Positions 33,466-45,462 of a stretch of 60,000 bases of DNA are shown here, in pieces. Made by a program: the position numbers and the translations under genes. The DNA is taken from NCBI GenBank assembly GCA_009760855.2, contig WPIO01000007.1:10319001-10379000 (forward strand), given 5' to 3'. Position 1 is the first letter of the stretch, and each line of letters opens with the position of its first letter. The notes under the pieces are model-generated. The model was not told the origin of the DNA, did no database searches, and saw only the letters and a program-made list of their open reading frames with translations. This DNA comes from Cristatella mucedo. Lineage: Eukaryota > Bryozoa > Phylactolaemata > Cristatellidae.

Positions 33466-34338
33466 AGACAGGGTCAACTGCGAGCTTAATGCGTGCTGAT
33501 ACCACAGAAACAAGTGCTCTTGGACTGATCTTAGTGGTGCTCAACTCTGGCCGCATTGACGTTGGACACTTTTGGCCCAACAGTGGGGAAACACTTGATC
33601 TGCTGCTGGGCTTCGAGTGACTAAGTTGCTGTTGTCTTCCATCAATGGTCTTTCTGATTCTCGGCCGAGGTTGCCTTCATACAAACTTCTAGTGGCACAT
33701 CCTTCGTGTCTGTTCTACTGCTATACGTGCACTTTAAAAACACCGTCCTTGAAAGGAACTGCTAGTTAACTCAAGCATCGGAATGAGCTCTCACAGAGCT
33801 CATTCCGGTGACTACATTATAGCACATTTGAGATGACCTATATCCCGATTTTAAGCTCTCGGGCCACTGGCTGATTGCACCGTTGATTATAAGCCTCAAA
33901 CTTCGATGAGGCTTGCGGTTCACTAGCCTACCCGTCTACCCGTCTTACATACCTTGCTTACAGGTGTTACATGGCTTCAGTCGCATCCAGGGTAATAAGA
34001 CAAGGCTCTGTGAGAGCTCATTCCGATGCTTGAGTTAACTAGCAGTTCCTTTCAAGGACGGTGTTTTTAAAGTGCACGTATAGCAGTAGAACAGACACGA
34101 AGGATGTGCCACTAGAAGTTTGTATGAAGGCAACCTCGGCCGAGAATCAGAAAGACCATTGATGGCAGACAGCAGCAACTTAGTCACTCGAAGCCCAGCA
34201 GCAGATCAAGTGTTTCCCCACTGTTGGGCCAAAAGTGTCCAACGTCAATGCGGCCAGAGTTGAGCACCGCTAAGATTAGTCCAAGAGCACTTGTTTCTGT
34301 ATTATCAGCACGCATTAAGCTCGCAGTTGACCCTGTCT
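33466..34338. repeat. Long inverted repeat, 334-bp arms, 205-bp spacer
   Basis: Left arm 33466-33799 and right arm 34005-34338 are exact-length reverse complements with six mismatches by hand count (about 98% identity). Outer ends are AGACAGGGTCAACTGCGAGC and its complement. At the inner end of the left arm is a small palindrome, GGAATGAGCTCT, CAC, AGAGCTCATTCC (33780-33806). I see no transposase, no family-typical termini and no obvious target duplication. Confidence 0.95.
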
Positions 34339-34664
34339 TTTCTGCACCAAGGGGAAACTACAGTAACGGGATACGCTTATCAATTGTAGCGATGCGATTT
34401 CGTAACGATGAATATTGGCGTTGCTGATTGTGTGGCTGTCTGAGTGGGGAAATGCGATGCACACTGCCACCTAAGTGCCAGTGGGATTGACATGGATTGG
34501 CTTAGAGCACGTTCAGGCACACAATGGAAAGTTGAGCTTACTGAGCTCTGGATTATCCCGCTTATCTAACATACCTTGTCCGACTTGTTGCTTGGATTAA
34601 CTGTAAACCAGTTAGACACGAGCCAGGATGCAGGCGAAAATGGGAAAACTGACACGTCGAGACA

Positions 34665-35640
34665 TTCAATCAACACCAGCTATTAATAACTACAAGATGC
34701 TCGCATAGCACCCTAAAAGACCTCTAGAGATCTTTTTCTACAAACTTTACATTGAGTAAAAGGAAACACGAAAATTTCGTAGCGATAACTTGAACAGTGC
34801 CAGCGAGCTTAAGCACATCTTGGACAGTTTACGTGGACAAAGCCAATAGTGCGAGGAACAAATACGAGTGCATCTCATTATTAAATTTCAAGTCAGGGTG
34901 TATCGTGATGTGTGTCAGTCGGAAGTGAGATCCACGCCTCGGGAGCACAGAAATTGAATGCACGGTCCCCGAAGGACTTGAGGTTGGGTAGCGGCACAGC
35001 TAAACGACTCGAGTCAGATGTGGATGCGGTACGATATAAAACCTGTTCAGTAAGCGTTTCGGATAGGTTGGCTGGAGCAAGAAAAGAAAGGGACCGAAAA
35101 GTGAGCGACAGAACCTCGAAGTCACTGCTTGAAGGTAGCAAGTGCAGGTTGGGCTGTGATGCAGCAGTGTCGTTTGCAAAAGACAAGCACGGCCGAAGAG
35201 TTTTGCACCGTCTGTAAGTGTCCTGTCGCACACTCAAGAAGATCTGCGAATAGTGAGTTACTGAAGTCAATACGGTATGTTTAAATGCATGAAAAGCTTG
35301 GCTGTGGTATTCTTGACTAAGCAGGCCCAAACTTTTGCAATGTTACGTATGGCCGATATCGTCAACTAGTGAAAGGTGACTTTGGAAAAGAACATCCAGA
35401 TTTCATGCAGACGATAAAACAGATACGCTAACCTAGCCCTTTTAAGGGTTAGGCTTTCAAATTTCTTAGTAACACTAGATTTGACCATGATTAGTTAGCT
35501 GGTTGTTTTGTCGTACCATTTAGGAAAGTTTGTTACCATCAAAGTACGCGTGTCAGAAATACATGCGGCAAGGGAGACAAGAGACTTCGACGTTCAGAAC
35601 CTATTGGAGGTATGCACTTTCCAAAAATTCGATCAAGTTG
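34665..35640 (-). mobile_element. LINE-D, L2-like C-terminal fragment
   Basis: Minus frame at 35330-34893: [60 protein letters not shown] degraded tail lies at 34670-34790 (reverse of AAAGTTTGTAGAAAAAGATC...GGGTGC). RT debris continues to about 35640. Confidence 0.82.
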
Positions 35641-36409
35641 AGCTCAGCACTTATCAGCGACTCACTATATTTCAATCGAGCACTGCTCCTTAATTCGACA
35701 CAGTTTGGCAGAGGATTTTACTTAATGTCCACTATGAAAGAGCAAGCAGCCAATACATATTTTATTTTCTCACTTGCTCGGATAGTGCACGTCTAATATC
35801 CGTCCAGATCGGTAGGCATGCTTCACGTATAATGCTTTTTTACTATAGCCGCGAACAATGCGACTATCACAAGATGACTGCTAAGGGTCCTCAGCATATT
35901 ATTTAACATTTGTGGCATCGAACATTATAAACATGCTGTATTGTCTTCTGAACTAATGTTCTTTGATACCAGGATATCGCTGGTAATTGTACTATCTTTG
36001 TCAATGAGCTAGAAACACGGGCAAAGATGGCACGTTGAAGCGCGGCTAGCGAGTCGCAGATGCTGCATCCATAAAAGCAGGGGTATGCTAACTGTAGCAG
36101 AGCGCGGCAGCAATGAAGAGAGAACAGCAATGAAGAGAGAACGTACCTTAATCTAGCAAGTCCATGGCCTTAGCGTAGAACAGGCTATTTGACAGCCACA
36201 GAAAATTTAGATTTCGTTCGCCGAAAATCTGAAGCTCGCTCATGGCTTTTATCACTACTTGCATTGACTTTGCATATTCTGGGGGTCAGTTAAAGGTGTT
36301 TCTGTTCTGCCCAGGCTTTCCTGTGCCCAAGTAACATTTTTTCTACTGCTTCTGTGTGGTTCTTTATGCTTAATTTGTGCGTGATTCAGTGCATGTTATT
36401 AGCCGTAGG
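35641..36409. other. Unassigned sequence
   Basis: Contains a short local duplication (AATGAAGAGAGAAC twice near 36112-36140). Nothing else recognised. Confidence 0.4.
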
Positions 36410-36592
36410 TCTTATTAATAAGTGGCTACGACTTGTCTTTTTTGTGCCCTTTTGCATGCTTGTCTAAACACTATCATAGCTTGCGTGTCATTAATATTGT
36501 AATTGCATCGCTGTCGGCAATAAGCAAAGTGGCTTGATAGAGATTTGGTTCTCTTAAGGCGCTATACAGAAAATGATTATTATTTATTACTT
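36410..36592 (+). mobile_element. LINE 3' end remnant
   Basis: GATAGAGATTTGGTTCTCTT, AAGGCGCTATACAG, then (ATT)-like. The upstream CTTTTGCATGCTTGTCTAA resembles the A 3' UTR. Confidence 0.5.
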
Positions 36593-37252
36593 GAGCTTAC
36601 TGACTGTGGACTCGCTTCGCTCAGTCATAGTAGCATCACACGTCTATTGCAGGTCACTCCCGGAAGACTGGTAGCCATCTTGTTGCGTGACGGAGGGACG
36701 ACAGAATTTCTCACTTTAATTAGTAGGGACTGTCAAGAGTATCCAATACTGCTTAGAGATCCCACAGAACTAGGAGTGAGACTCGGCTGCCTAAGTCAGC
36801 ATTCCTTCAAAAGTAGTTACACTCAACAGTGGTGACACTGTGGAGTGATGAGCTCTAAAGCCTGACTGGAGCTTACTTGCTAGGTTTGAGGTTGTACAAT
36901 AAGAGTTTAACTGGTCTGAAACTACTCGCTCCAGTTCTTTGATCTCTTGCCATTCTCTGAAGAGGCAAACGAGCTAAAAAACTAGTTCTGCTTGATTTTT
37001 TCACAACAGAGCAGACAGCCGGTTCTGTTGCCTGGCTTTGCAGACTGAGCAACCTGAGTATCCTGTTGCAAGGAATGCTGGGCACTCATGAAGTGATGGG
37101 GCCAGCTAGCGCTGCTGACCTAAAGTGCACTACCAAAAAGGCAATAGACTCTTGAATAAAAAACTGAACCAAACTGGCAGCAGTAGCAGCTTCGGCCGCT
37201 GCCTCCTTTGATGTCGTTGGTCTCACTCAGCTGTAAGTTCCTTACTCTTCTT
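36593..37252. other. Unassigned sequence
   Basis: A plus frame at 36545-36835 is open but overlaps the LINE tail and has no known motif. Confidence 0.35.
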
Positions 37253-37431
37253 AATAATAATAATAATAATGCACTTGATAAAGCGCCCTCAGAGAACCCA
37301 ATCTCTCTCTACGCGTTTTATATTTGCTGCAAAGGGAAATGCAACTGAATGATGAGTAATATCATGCTTGATAAACAAACAAAATGAATAACATGGTTAG
37401 GGGTGACATGCACAGGGTCAGCATGCAGGGT
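37253..37431 (-). mobile_element. LINE-A 3' UTR and tail
   Basis: (AAT)n, GCACTTGATAAAGCGCCCTC, CTCTCTACGCGTTTTATATT, then the GGTGACATGCACAGGGTCAG 3' UTR block. It directly abuts SINE-3. Confidence 0.82.
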
Positions 37432-37590
37432 CATTATGCTTCTTGCCCCAGGTCGTGGGTTCGAGCCCTGAAGCAGGTAATTCCTTTATGCCCACTGCAA
37501 GCAGCTTGAAAGCCACCAAGGCACTAGTGCTGCTATTTAAATGAGGCTGTTCACTCAGCCTGTCCTTACTCTTATTTTTTACTTTACTCC
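37432..37590 (+). mobile_element. SINE-3, 5' truncated
   Basis: B box GTGGGTTCGAGCCC and body CCCACTGCAAGCAGCTTGAA, ending TTTACTTTACTCC. The A-box half is replaced by the abutting LINE-A. Confidence 0.65.
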
Positions 37591-38336
37591 TAAAAGCAAT
37601 GCAAACTTCTCACCTTAACCTGCTGGCTGACCTGGTGGAACATACATAATGAACTCTTCTTCTCGAACAATGCCTCTAAGAGTCTTCGTCCAGAACCCTT
37701 TTACTTGAGGAGGTTGCCTTTTTTACTTTATTTCTAGCACAAGCACCGTTCTGGTTTGTTGCCTAACAAAACGATGCAAAGCATCGAATGCCAAAGAAAA
37801 TAAAACCATTTGATTACAGTCATGCTTCCGTATGTGTCAGTGTAAGGCAGCCTACGCAAAGTCATCGTTTGGATGGGAGCAGCAAACAGCAAAGGAATTA
37901 TACTTAGCAACTGGTAGCATGGTAGCACCTGCAGGTTGCATCCCTTGAAATGAGTAAAGGAGTAAGGAAGGAGCTCGGGCTAGACTCTAGAGCAGATACT
38001 GCAGTCCTAGTGGTAGATGATTGTCTTATGGCAAGATTTTTGATTGGTCGTGACAGTTTAATTACTTGAGACCATCCGGCTACAATCAGAGGAGCTTAAA
38101 TCTCAAAAAAGAGCTATGAAACTAAGAGAATTGACAGAGGTTTTTTGTCAATTCCGTCGATGGTCGCCTCACAGCATGCGATAATAGGGAAAACCGTAGA
38201 GAATGCCTTTATCGGACTGTGTAATGCAATACCATCGAGCAAAAAGTCTCCTTAACACATTCCCTAAGCAGCAATGAGCCGGGAGGACTGTCTGAGCCAG
38301 GCACTGCGGCTTCCAACACTGCAGAAGCCGAGGAAT
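37591..38336. other. Unassigned sequence
   Basis: Nothing recognised. Confidence 0.4.
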
Positions 38337-38450
38337 AATAATAATAATAGTGATACCTTTGAATGGCTCCGTCAGAAAAGTTAATCTCTTTCTTGGTACG
38401 TTACATGTGCTGTAAAGGAAGCATGATCAAGTGCACACTGTCAAGAAGCA
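38337..38450 (-). mobile_element. LINE-A-like tail, diverged
   Basis: (AAT)n, then AAAGTTAATCTCTTTCTTGG, TACGTTACATGTGCTG. A second tail follows 50 bp later. Confidence 0.6.
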
Positions 38451-38466
38451 TAATAATAATATTATT

Positions 38467-38472
<6 letters not shown>

Positions 38473-38501
<29 letters not shown>
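38473..38501 (+). repeat. (TA)n microsatellite
   Basis: About 29 bp. Confidence 0.95.
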
Positions 38502-38502
<1 letters not shown>

Positions 38503-38503
<1 letters not shown>

Positions 38504-39600
38504 TTGATATAGCCCCCTCAAAGAACTCAATTTCTTTCTAGGCACTTTAAATTTGTTGCTAAGGAAGCACGATTGAATGGTTAGTGGTTGAACAAGCATA
38601 TCACGGTTAAAGGTGACATGACATTGTCAACATGCAAATATAGTAAGTGTTAACATAGACTGACAGTCCGAATAAGTAGACAATAGGCTAGTCACAAGTA
38701 CCCACTGAATGTTGTTACAAAAAGGTGTGTTTTAGCTTATTTTTAATTGTCGATAAGTCAAGGAATGTCGTAACGTCAGTCGGGAGTGAGCTCTAGTTTT
38801 TAGGGGCATGCAAACAAAAGGCACGATCTCCAAAAGAGTTCAGGTTCATGCGAGATCTAAACTATTTGATTGCCAAAAGTAAGCGGTATGATGCCTGGCC
38901 TCGTTCGAGAATAGTTATGATATTTAGGCTGGTGCTAGAGAATGAAGAGTCCTAAAGTAAGTGATAGAACCTTGAAGTCAATGTGCTGCTTGATTGGAAG
39001 CTAGTGCAGGTCAGAGAGAAGTGGTGTAACATGGGGACTGCGACGTTAACAACAGAAAAACCTAAATGAACAGTTTTTCGCCAGCTGTAAGTACCTGATT
39101 TCACAGGCCGGTAGACTATTTAGCAGTGAGTGACAGAAGTCGAGGCGAGATATCACAAAGGCATGGAATAAATTTGGATTCTCTGTCTAAGCCAGACCAA
39201 ATGTTAGCAATTTTATGTAGCTGAAAGTTAGCAGGTTTAAATATAAATAAATAAATTATAACTCGCTTATTAAAAGAACTTAATCTCTATTCAGGCGCTT
39301 CACAAATGCCATGGGGATCGAGCCTGCGACATAAAATACGTTCACCTTGAGTTGGTTTGGGGCGAGCACCTTATCCGTTGGGCCAAACCAGATGAATGCT
39401 TTTGAGCATTAAGATTTCCAATTTCTGAGTCACACTTGGTTTGCCCATAACTAGTAAGTTTGTTTCATTGTCATTCGATTTGAGAACGTTTGCTGCCATC
39501 CTCGTACTGATGTCGGTAATGCATGCAGCAAGGGAGTTGGGCGAAGTCGACATTCCAAGAAGGCTGGGAGGCATCAGAGCAAAGGTAGAGAAAGCATAGC
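38503..39600 (-). mobile_element. LINE-A/D-like 3' fragment containing a SINE-1
   Basis: The tail TTTGATATAGCCCCCTCAAA and the 3' UTR come first. Antisense C-terminal codons with the CGATCTCCAAAAGAGTTCAG block follow, then (after the SINE at 39241-39392) RT codons matching MAANVLKSN.NETNLLVMG on the minus strand. No intact frame. Confidence 0.78.
39241..39392 (-). mobile_element. SINE-1, tRNA head with LINE-A-like tail
   Basis: On the minus strand: GGCCCAACGGATAAGGTGC (A-box region), GCAGGCTCGATCCCC (B box), then GTGAAGCGCCTGAATAGAGA, TTAAGTTCTTTTAATAAGCG and an AT-rich end. The 3' half is the LINE-A hairpin tail. Confidence 0.8.
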
Positions 39601-40238
<638 letters not shown>

Positions 40239-40819
40239 GTACAGGTACGTCTTGATATACTGGCAATGGCTACCAGCCATGTCGGAGGCCGTCATTTTTC
40301 CCCTACTTTTTACATGGTAGTCTGCAACTCGACTCGGTAATGGAAGCTAGGTGTCTATAATTCTGGAGATTTTCGCCGTCATACTTAAAGAGTGAGCGGT
40401 TTTTCCTTGCACAATTGTAGCCATCTCAACTCGATGCAACCAAGGAAATTTGTGGACGATAGCTCTAGCAGAAGAAAATTTGTAGTAATATATAGCAACC
40501 AAGGATAGCTGGAGAGTAAGTATAAACAAATCAGCATTCAGGGGCTTTAAGTATTGTTAAAGAAATGTAATGAGTGGGTTTCATAGTCTCGAATCTGTAG
40601 GGCACCATCGTCTGCCACCAGGCACTGCTAACGCTTCTGATGGGAAGAGCTATCGGTAAGGTAAAAAATATCTACGTATTTAAAGGACCCGAGGGATCTA
40701 TTTGAGTGCATATAAGGGCTAGCACTGCTGGGGCAGTTCACATAACGACTCCAAGCTGTGCATGGTACCACTTGCACTTCTGACTCTGGTCGTTCAGTTG
40801 TGCCTGTAGCTCATCATAG

Positions 40820-41108
40820 ATCTTTCGGAGACCATGCCTTTTGCTCTTGTGATCCCAAAGCATAGAACTTGCTACCTACTGACAACGTGGCATCTCTTAG
40901 CTTGACGACATCTAAAAAGAGGTTGAACACCCACATTTTCCTTCAAAGCTTACTCGGTCCTCATGAATAATCTTGTATGTACTTACTTGTGATGTTATCA
41001 TACAGGCTATCAATAATTTATTGACACCATTCTTTCCAGGACTATTGAAGTGAATAGATAGAGATTTTCTTCTCTTAAGCCGTTACACGAATATTTTATT
41101 ATTACTAC
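40820..41108 (+). mobile_element. LINE C-terminal and tail fragment
   Basis: SFGDHAFCSCDPKA, NLLPTDNVASLSLTTSKKRL, NTHIFLQSLLGPHE, then a tail GATAGAGATTTTCTTCTCTT, AAGCCGTTACACG, ATTATT. Confidence 0.72.
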
Positions 41109-41339
41109 TACGGAACGCCGGGTTCACATGACTTCTGCATCAATGCTAGACAACTGCAGTTTACTCCTTTTTGAGCTGTGGAAGAAATCGCAGAGGCCGC
41201 TTTTTACCCATTTTAATGAGGCGACCGACGTGTTGACGAACGAAGTAACTTAAAATCGGTTTTCCTATAGCTGATTGTTCCACGAGTTTATGGTTGAACA
41301 GAAAATCCAGTTCAAAAATATTCTTGCTGTCTATATATG

Positions 41340-41592
41340 TCGCATATTACGTTCCCTCCTATCTTGCTGGCTCAGTGCAACTCTACAAGCCAACCAGGTT
41401 GCTGAAGGTTTTTAGGTTTCAATAGCAAGCACGTTCGGCAGACTAGCGTCCCCCCAGACCTTCAAAACTGGCCAGAAGACACAACTCTTTCGGGTTTTAT
41501 TCGGTTTCTAGGGTTTAAAATGGGGAGTTTTGATTGAGAGCAAGTGCTCTAGGCACTATTGACGCAGGCCTTTGAAGTGCCATAAATAAATC
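41340..41592 (+). mobile_element. L2-like LINE end fragment
   Basis: A YVPSYLAGSVQLYKPTRLLK-like run, a short gap, LKTGQKTQLFRVLFGF, and an AAGTGCCATAAATAAAT-type end. It is distinct from the A tail. Confidence 0.6.
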
Positions 41593-43044
41593 ATGTTAAC
41601 TAAAAGAAAAATAAGATATCACGAAGCAAAAAATGAAATATGTACCAAGCAAAACAATTTTGCTTTCTAATATTATATAGATATTATTTTATATACTATA
41701 TGTTGTATATATATATATATATGTATTATATATTCTAATATATCTAATATGATTTGTAATCATACGATGACCTTCTTCTTTTCAGTCTGTTCATGCCTTG
41801 CTAGGGTAGTAGCTGCTAAGGTTCGATGAAAAAACGCACTCAGTTATTGGGCATCGTCCTATCACTAGCTGTTTGAACCTCAATCGTGTCTTCTTTGGCA
41901 AAGTTCTGAAAAAGACCAACATTGAGGCAGCTATCTGTCTATTCGCTATGGCAACAGTGAGTTCAGTGGCTCTCTTTAGATAGGTTTTTCGGTAGTTCAT
42001 GCCGAGTTTAATTTTTAGCACTCTTTCACATAGCACTCTCAAAGGAAATTGTAGTGCTGCAAATGTACTCCGAAGAAATTGAATCTATGGCATCTAAAAC
42101 CAAAAGTGTGAGTCATGCAAAGTGCCATAAAGAGATTTGGTTTTCTTGGTGTGCAATATAAATATCTTATTATTGTCAAAACTACGGACCAACTCACCCT
42201 CTCAGATAGACCTGAGCAGGGTTTGTATGCATTCTCAAACTTGGTCAGTCTGCCTGCCAAAATACCAAGCCTCAGCAGGCGTTGCCGAGGTCAAGGTGGA
42301 GCTTTCCACTATAAATCGCCATAGAGGTTGCTACTACACAATGAACCTAACGTTTAGCATTACCATTAATGACCTGTAGGGAATATTGCATCCCTAGGCT
42401 TCATTCTCGATATCAGCAGTGTTTATATGCAGAATCATGCTGGAACACTATCACAAGTAACCGGTTGAAGATGCTGCCAGTTGCTTCAGTTTTCACTAGT
42501 CACTCTTCTGTTGAGAAATATATAGCAAAGAGTCTGAATTAAATCTCAGTCTCGGCACCATATATGCACTACACCAATAGCTAAAACAGGGAACTGATCC
42601 CCCTCTTAATGGGCAGCCGCGAGAATTCCGAATTGGCTAGGCCTCACGCTTAAGCACGGCTAGCTGCTTTATCTTTAGCAGTCATATACATTTTACATTT
42701 AGTTACATACATTTTACATGTACATGTACATGTACTTATGTAATGGAATGATATGTGCTACACATACATTTGCATACATTTTACATGCAGTTGCAAGCAA
42801 AGTATTCCATTGTAAGTGCTGGTACTTCAGTCATTACGTGATTAAAGGTCGATTATTGGATTTAATTCGAAACATCTGCTGTGGTCAGAGCAGCGATTGT
42901 ATCAAATGTGCTACAAGCTACTGTAGTCCTCATGGAAGCACGTGTCACAGAATGGCATATGCTACTAATCGTCATTATGTCTGTACAGCCAGCCAACACA
43001 ACGAATGCCTGTCCAGTGAGCAAATGAAAAACATTTTAAAATTA
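41593..43044. other. Unassigned; small TA and TACATG repeats
   Basis: Short TA run at 41705-41722. Tail-like remnant at 42125-42172 (AAGAGATTTGGTTTTCTTGG). (TACATG)n-like repeats at 42690-42735. A Cys-rich plus frame at about 42850-43010 (CCGQSSDCIKCATSYC) has no recognised family. Confidence 0.4.
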
Positions 43045-43175
43045 TGCATGCTGACACGATGCATGTTATCACTAACCGATTCCTGTCCAGTATATATCAT
43101 GTGCCTATAATGAAATTGAGTTCTCTTACGGTGCTAACAAATGACTCACTATTATTAATATTATCATTATTACGG
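43045..43175 (+). mobile_element. LINE-A-like 3' UTR and tail remnant
   Basis: ATGCATGCTGACACGATGCA, TGTTATCACTAACC, then GAAATTGAGTTCTCTTACGG and an ATT-rich end. Confidence 0.65.
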
Positions 43176-43467
43176 ATTACATCGGCAAATCGATAGCTTA
43201 AACTATGCACTAAGACCATCGTAGCATAAGACAGGTAAGGGTAAAGGAGACTGTGCACTGAAGGTCTTGATAGTTGAACCACGGCCTCCTAATGTCAAAA
43301 CCATCGTCTAGCTATTGCTACATATTTTACTCGAAAGCCAGGATGCCGGCCGTCTAAAACCGTAGCGATGCAGTGTAATAAAAAGTCAGACCAGCCGGAC
43401 CAGTGTCCAGCATGCCCTTGATACCAAGCGCAGGCATCAAGTAGGAGGAGCCACTAGGGTCAGGAGT

Positions 43468-43473
43468 TTTATT
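43468..43473 (-). terminator. Candidate polyA signal of the RING gene
   Basis: AATAAA on the minus strand about 510 bp past the stop codon at 43981. Proposed from position only. Confidence 0.3.
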
Positions 43474-43764
43474 CAGCTTTCTGCACACCAACTTATTAAA
43501 TAAATATGCAGATTCATCACAGAAAGATATAAAAAATGCATCAGGAATGGATTCGTGCGAGGCACGAGATTGCCTTGCGCAAGTGCAGCCAACCTCGAAT
43601 GGAAGCGAATGAGAAACTTGTCGAGTGCAGCTCATCCACTCAGATGATTGTGAGCAAATGGCAGAAAAGAAATCATTTTTCGTCTTGCAGAGGCATTAGG
43701 AGCGATGCAGCAGCTAACGGCACCGAAGCCACAGAGAAAGACATTGCATTGTGCAAAGACCGGC

Positions 43765-43866
43765 CCTAGGCTCCATAGCCTCAGGGCTAACAGAGCGCTG
43801 AGTTCATAAGCTAAGACGGTGGCGCTATGATGCACCTCCGGTGTCGATCCCCGGCCGCGCGTTGTG
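43765..43866 (+). mobile_element. tRNA-like SINE candidate
   Basis: A-box-like TAGCCTCAGGGCTAACAGAG and B-box-like GGTGTCGATCCCC at suitable spacing. Single copy in the window, no TSD found. It lies downstream of the RING gene. Confidence 0.4.
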
Positions 43867-43980
43867 CCGTCCGTGATCTGCACGGCTCGTCATCACCATC
43901 GCTAGAGGAGGTAGGGGTCCGTCAAGAGGTGCTCACTGCTCGGCATGCAGCCGCAGCAAAGCCGGCATTGCAGTCGTCCG

Positions 43981-44172
43981 TCAGAGCACCGTGACGCGCT
44001 CCGACTTGTGGCACTTGATGCACGTGACCTTGACGCTATTCCTCGCTTCCTGCTGAAGCGCCTTGATCATTTCCAGCATTTCCAGCTTCTCACGCTCGGA
44101 CCTCTCAAAGTCCTTGCGTCGCTCCTCCGCAGTCTCGGCTAACATCTTCATGCTCTGCATCAGCCGTGACAC
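43981..44172 (-). CDS. RING gene exon 2 (coiled coil and C-terminus)
   Basis: VSRLMQSMKMLAETAEERRK, DFERSEREKLEMLEMIKALQ, then EARNSVKVTCIKCHKSERV-TVL and stop. Heptad-like and highly charged, continuing the coiled coil of exon 1 in frame. Confidence 0.87.
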   Translation of the reverse strand: MSRLMQSMKMLAETAEERRKDFERSEREKLEMLEMIKALQQEARNSVKVTCIKCHKSERVTVL

Positions 44173-44370
44173 CTGTGACGACCAATGAGCTCTTGCCACT
44201 GCAGCCGCCACCACCGAGCGACGGCACCGTGCTCGCGCACGAGCACTCACACGCAAGCACACACGGGCACACACACATGCACACACTTGCACGTTGCACA
44301 AATATGTGCAGTATGCATGCAAACCGTGCTCACAGGCAGGATCGCAGACCGTCGCATGAGCATGCATTTT

Positions 44371-44433
<63 letters not shown>

Positions 44434-45462
44434 CACTACCTCAATAGCATATGCCTATATCGCACGTGATACATGTGAGCTTCAAATGCTCCTCCATTGA
44501 TTCTTAGCGCACTTTTGCCCACTCTGCTTTTGCCTCGATCAGTCGTTTCATTTCTGACCAGTCGATATCGCTATATCGACAACCTCTTCGCCATCCGGCA
44601 TCGATTCGACTCCAAGCTACCGTGCCTTGCAGGACTCTTTACGCTGTCTGCTCTAGTCGGCACGGCACTAGTACAGCATCAGCGGATCGGTGCGATACAG
44701 AACGTCACGCCACACTGCCATTGCTGCCGAATACCGTCCGCACCCCGGATAGGGTGCAGGCAGGATGCTCCCTTCCCCCCCTAACCGTGCACCACCGCTG
44801 CTCCGAGCCCAGCCGCAGTTGCTCACCTGCGACTTGAGCGCCTCCAGCTCCGTCTGAGCCTCGCCCTCACGCTGCACCATGTGCGAGCGCTGCGCGTCGA
44901 GCCGCAGCTCCGCGTCCTGCCGCATGTCCTCCAGCTTGCAGATCATCTCGGAGCGCAGCAGGTCGAGAGCGGTGCGAAGCTCGCCGGTGCAGCTGTGCGC
45001 CTCATCCTCGGCGTCCAGCATGGTGGCACCGCAGCCGCGCGGGCACGCTCGTCGCCGGAACGGGCACGTCTGCAGGTGCTCGTCGATGCGCCGGCGCTCG
45101 GCCGTCGCCGAGCAGCCCTCGCTCGGGCACGGCACCGCGTCGAAGCCGCACGCCGACTCGTGCGTGGCGAGCAGCTCGAGCGCACACACCGCCTCGCAGC
45201 CGGCGCCCGCGTTGCGGCAGCGCAGCCGCAGCGCGCCGAGGTCGTTGCGCATGTAGCGGCACACGGGCCGCAGCTGGGCGGGCACGAGGGCGCGCCTGTC
45301 CTCCGGGCAGCAGCTCTCGTGCACCAGCCAGCCATGGATACACGCCGTGCAGAAGGCGTGCTCGCACGGTGCCTGCAGCGCGTCCTCGAGCACGTCGCGG
45401 CAGATGGAGCACAGCAGGCCGTCGTTCACGGCGCCCACGAAGCGGTCGATGTCGTAGCCCAT
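43981..45462 (-). CDS. NRDP1/RNF41-like RING and TRAF-type zinc-finger E3 ligase, two exons
   Basis: Exon 1 is 45462-44827 (212 codons) and exon 2 is 44172-43981 (63 codons plus stop), giving 275 aa. The donor is CGCAG followed by GTGAGC and the acceptor GTCGTCACAG; the 654-bp intron is phase 0. The first in-frame ATG gives MGYDIDRF, the NRDP1-style start, in good context (GGCCATGG). RING: C18, C21, C33, H35, C38, C41, C52, D55 (CSIC...CEHAFCTAC...CPED), a C3HC3D finger like NRDP1. Three TRAF-type fingers follow: C82-C89-H101-C105, C112-C117-H129-C133, C140-C144-H156-C158. A coiled coil spans about 160-255, ending with CIKCHKSERVTVL. It would act as a ubiquitin ligase on unknown targets. The NRDP1 C-terminal substrate domain is absent. 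PDZRN3/TRAF relatives are the alternative family. Confidence 0.9.
44372..44436 (+). repeat. (CA)n microsatellite in the RING gene intron
   Basis: About 65 bp, one interruption. Confidence 0.96.
44827..45462 (-). CDS. RING gene exon 1 (RING, three zinc fingers, start of coiled coil)
   Basis: The frame is open further upstream to 45651, but without an ATG. Very GC- and CpG-rich. Several long antisense and shifted frames across it are shadows. Confidence 0.9.

Noticed and set aside
33466-34338. Inverted repeat as a typical TIR DNA transposon
   Set aside because: No transposase, no known terminal motif and no target duplication visible; kept as an unclassified inverted repeat.
36545-36835. 96-codon plus-strand frame as a gene
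   Set aside because: Begins inside a LINE tail and has no recognised motif.
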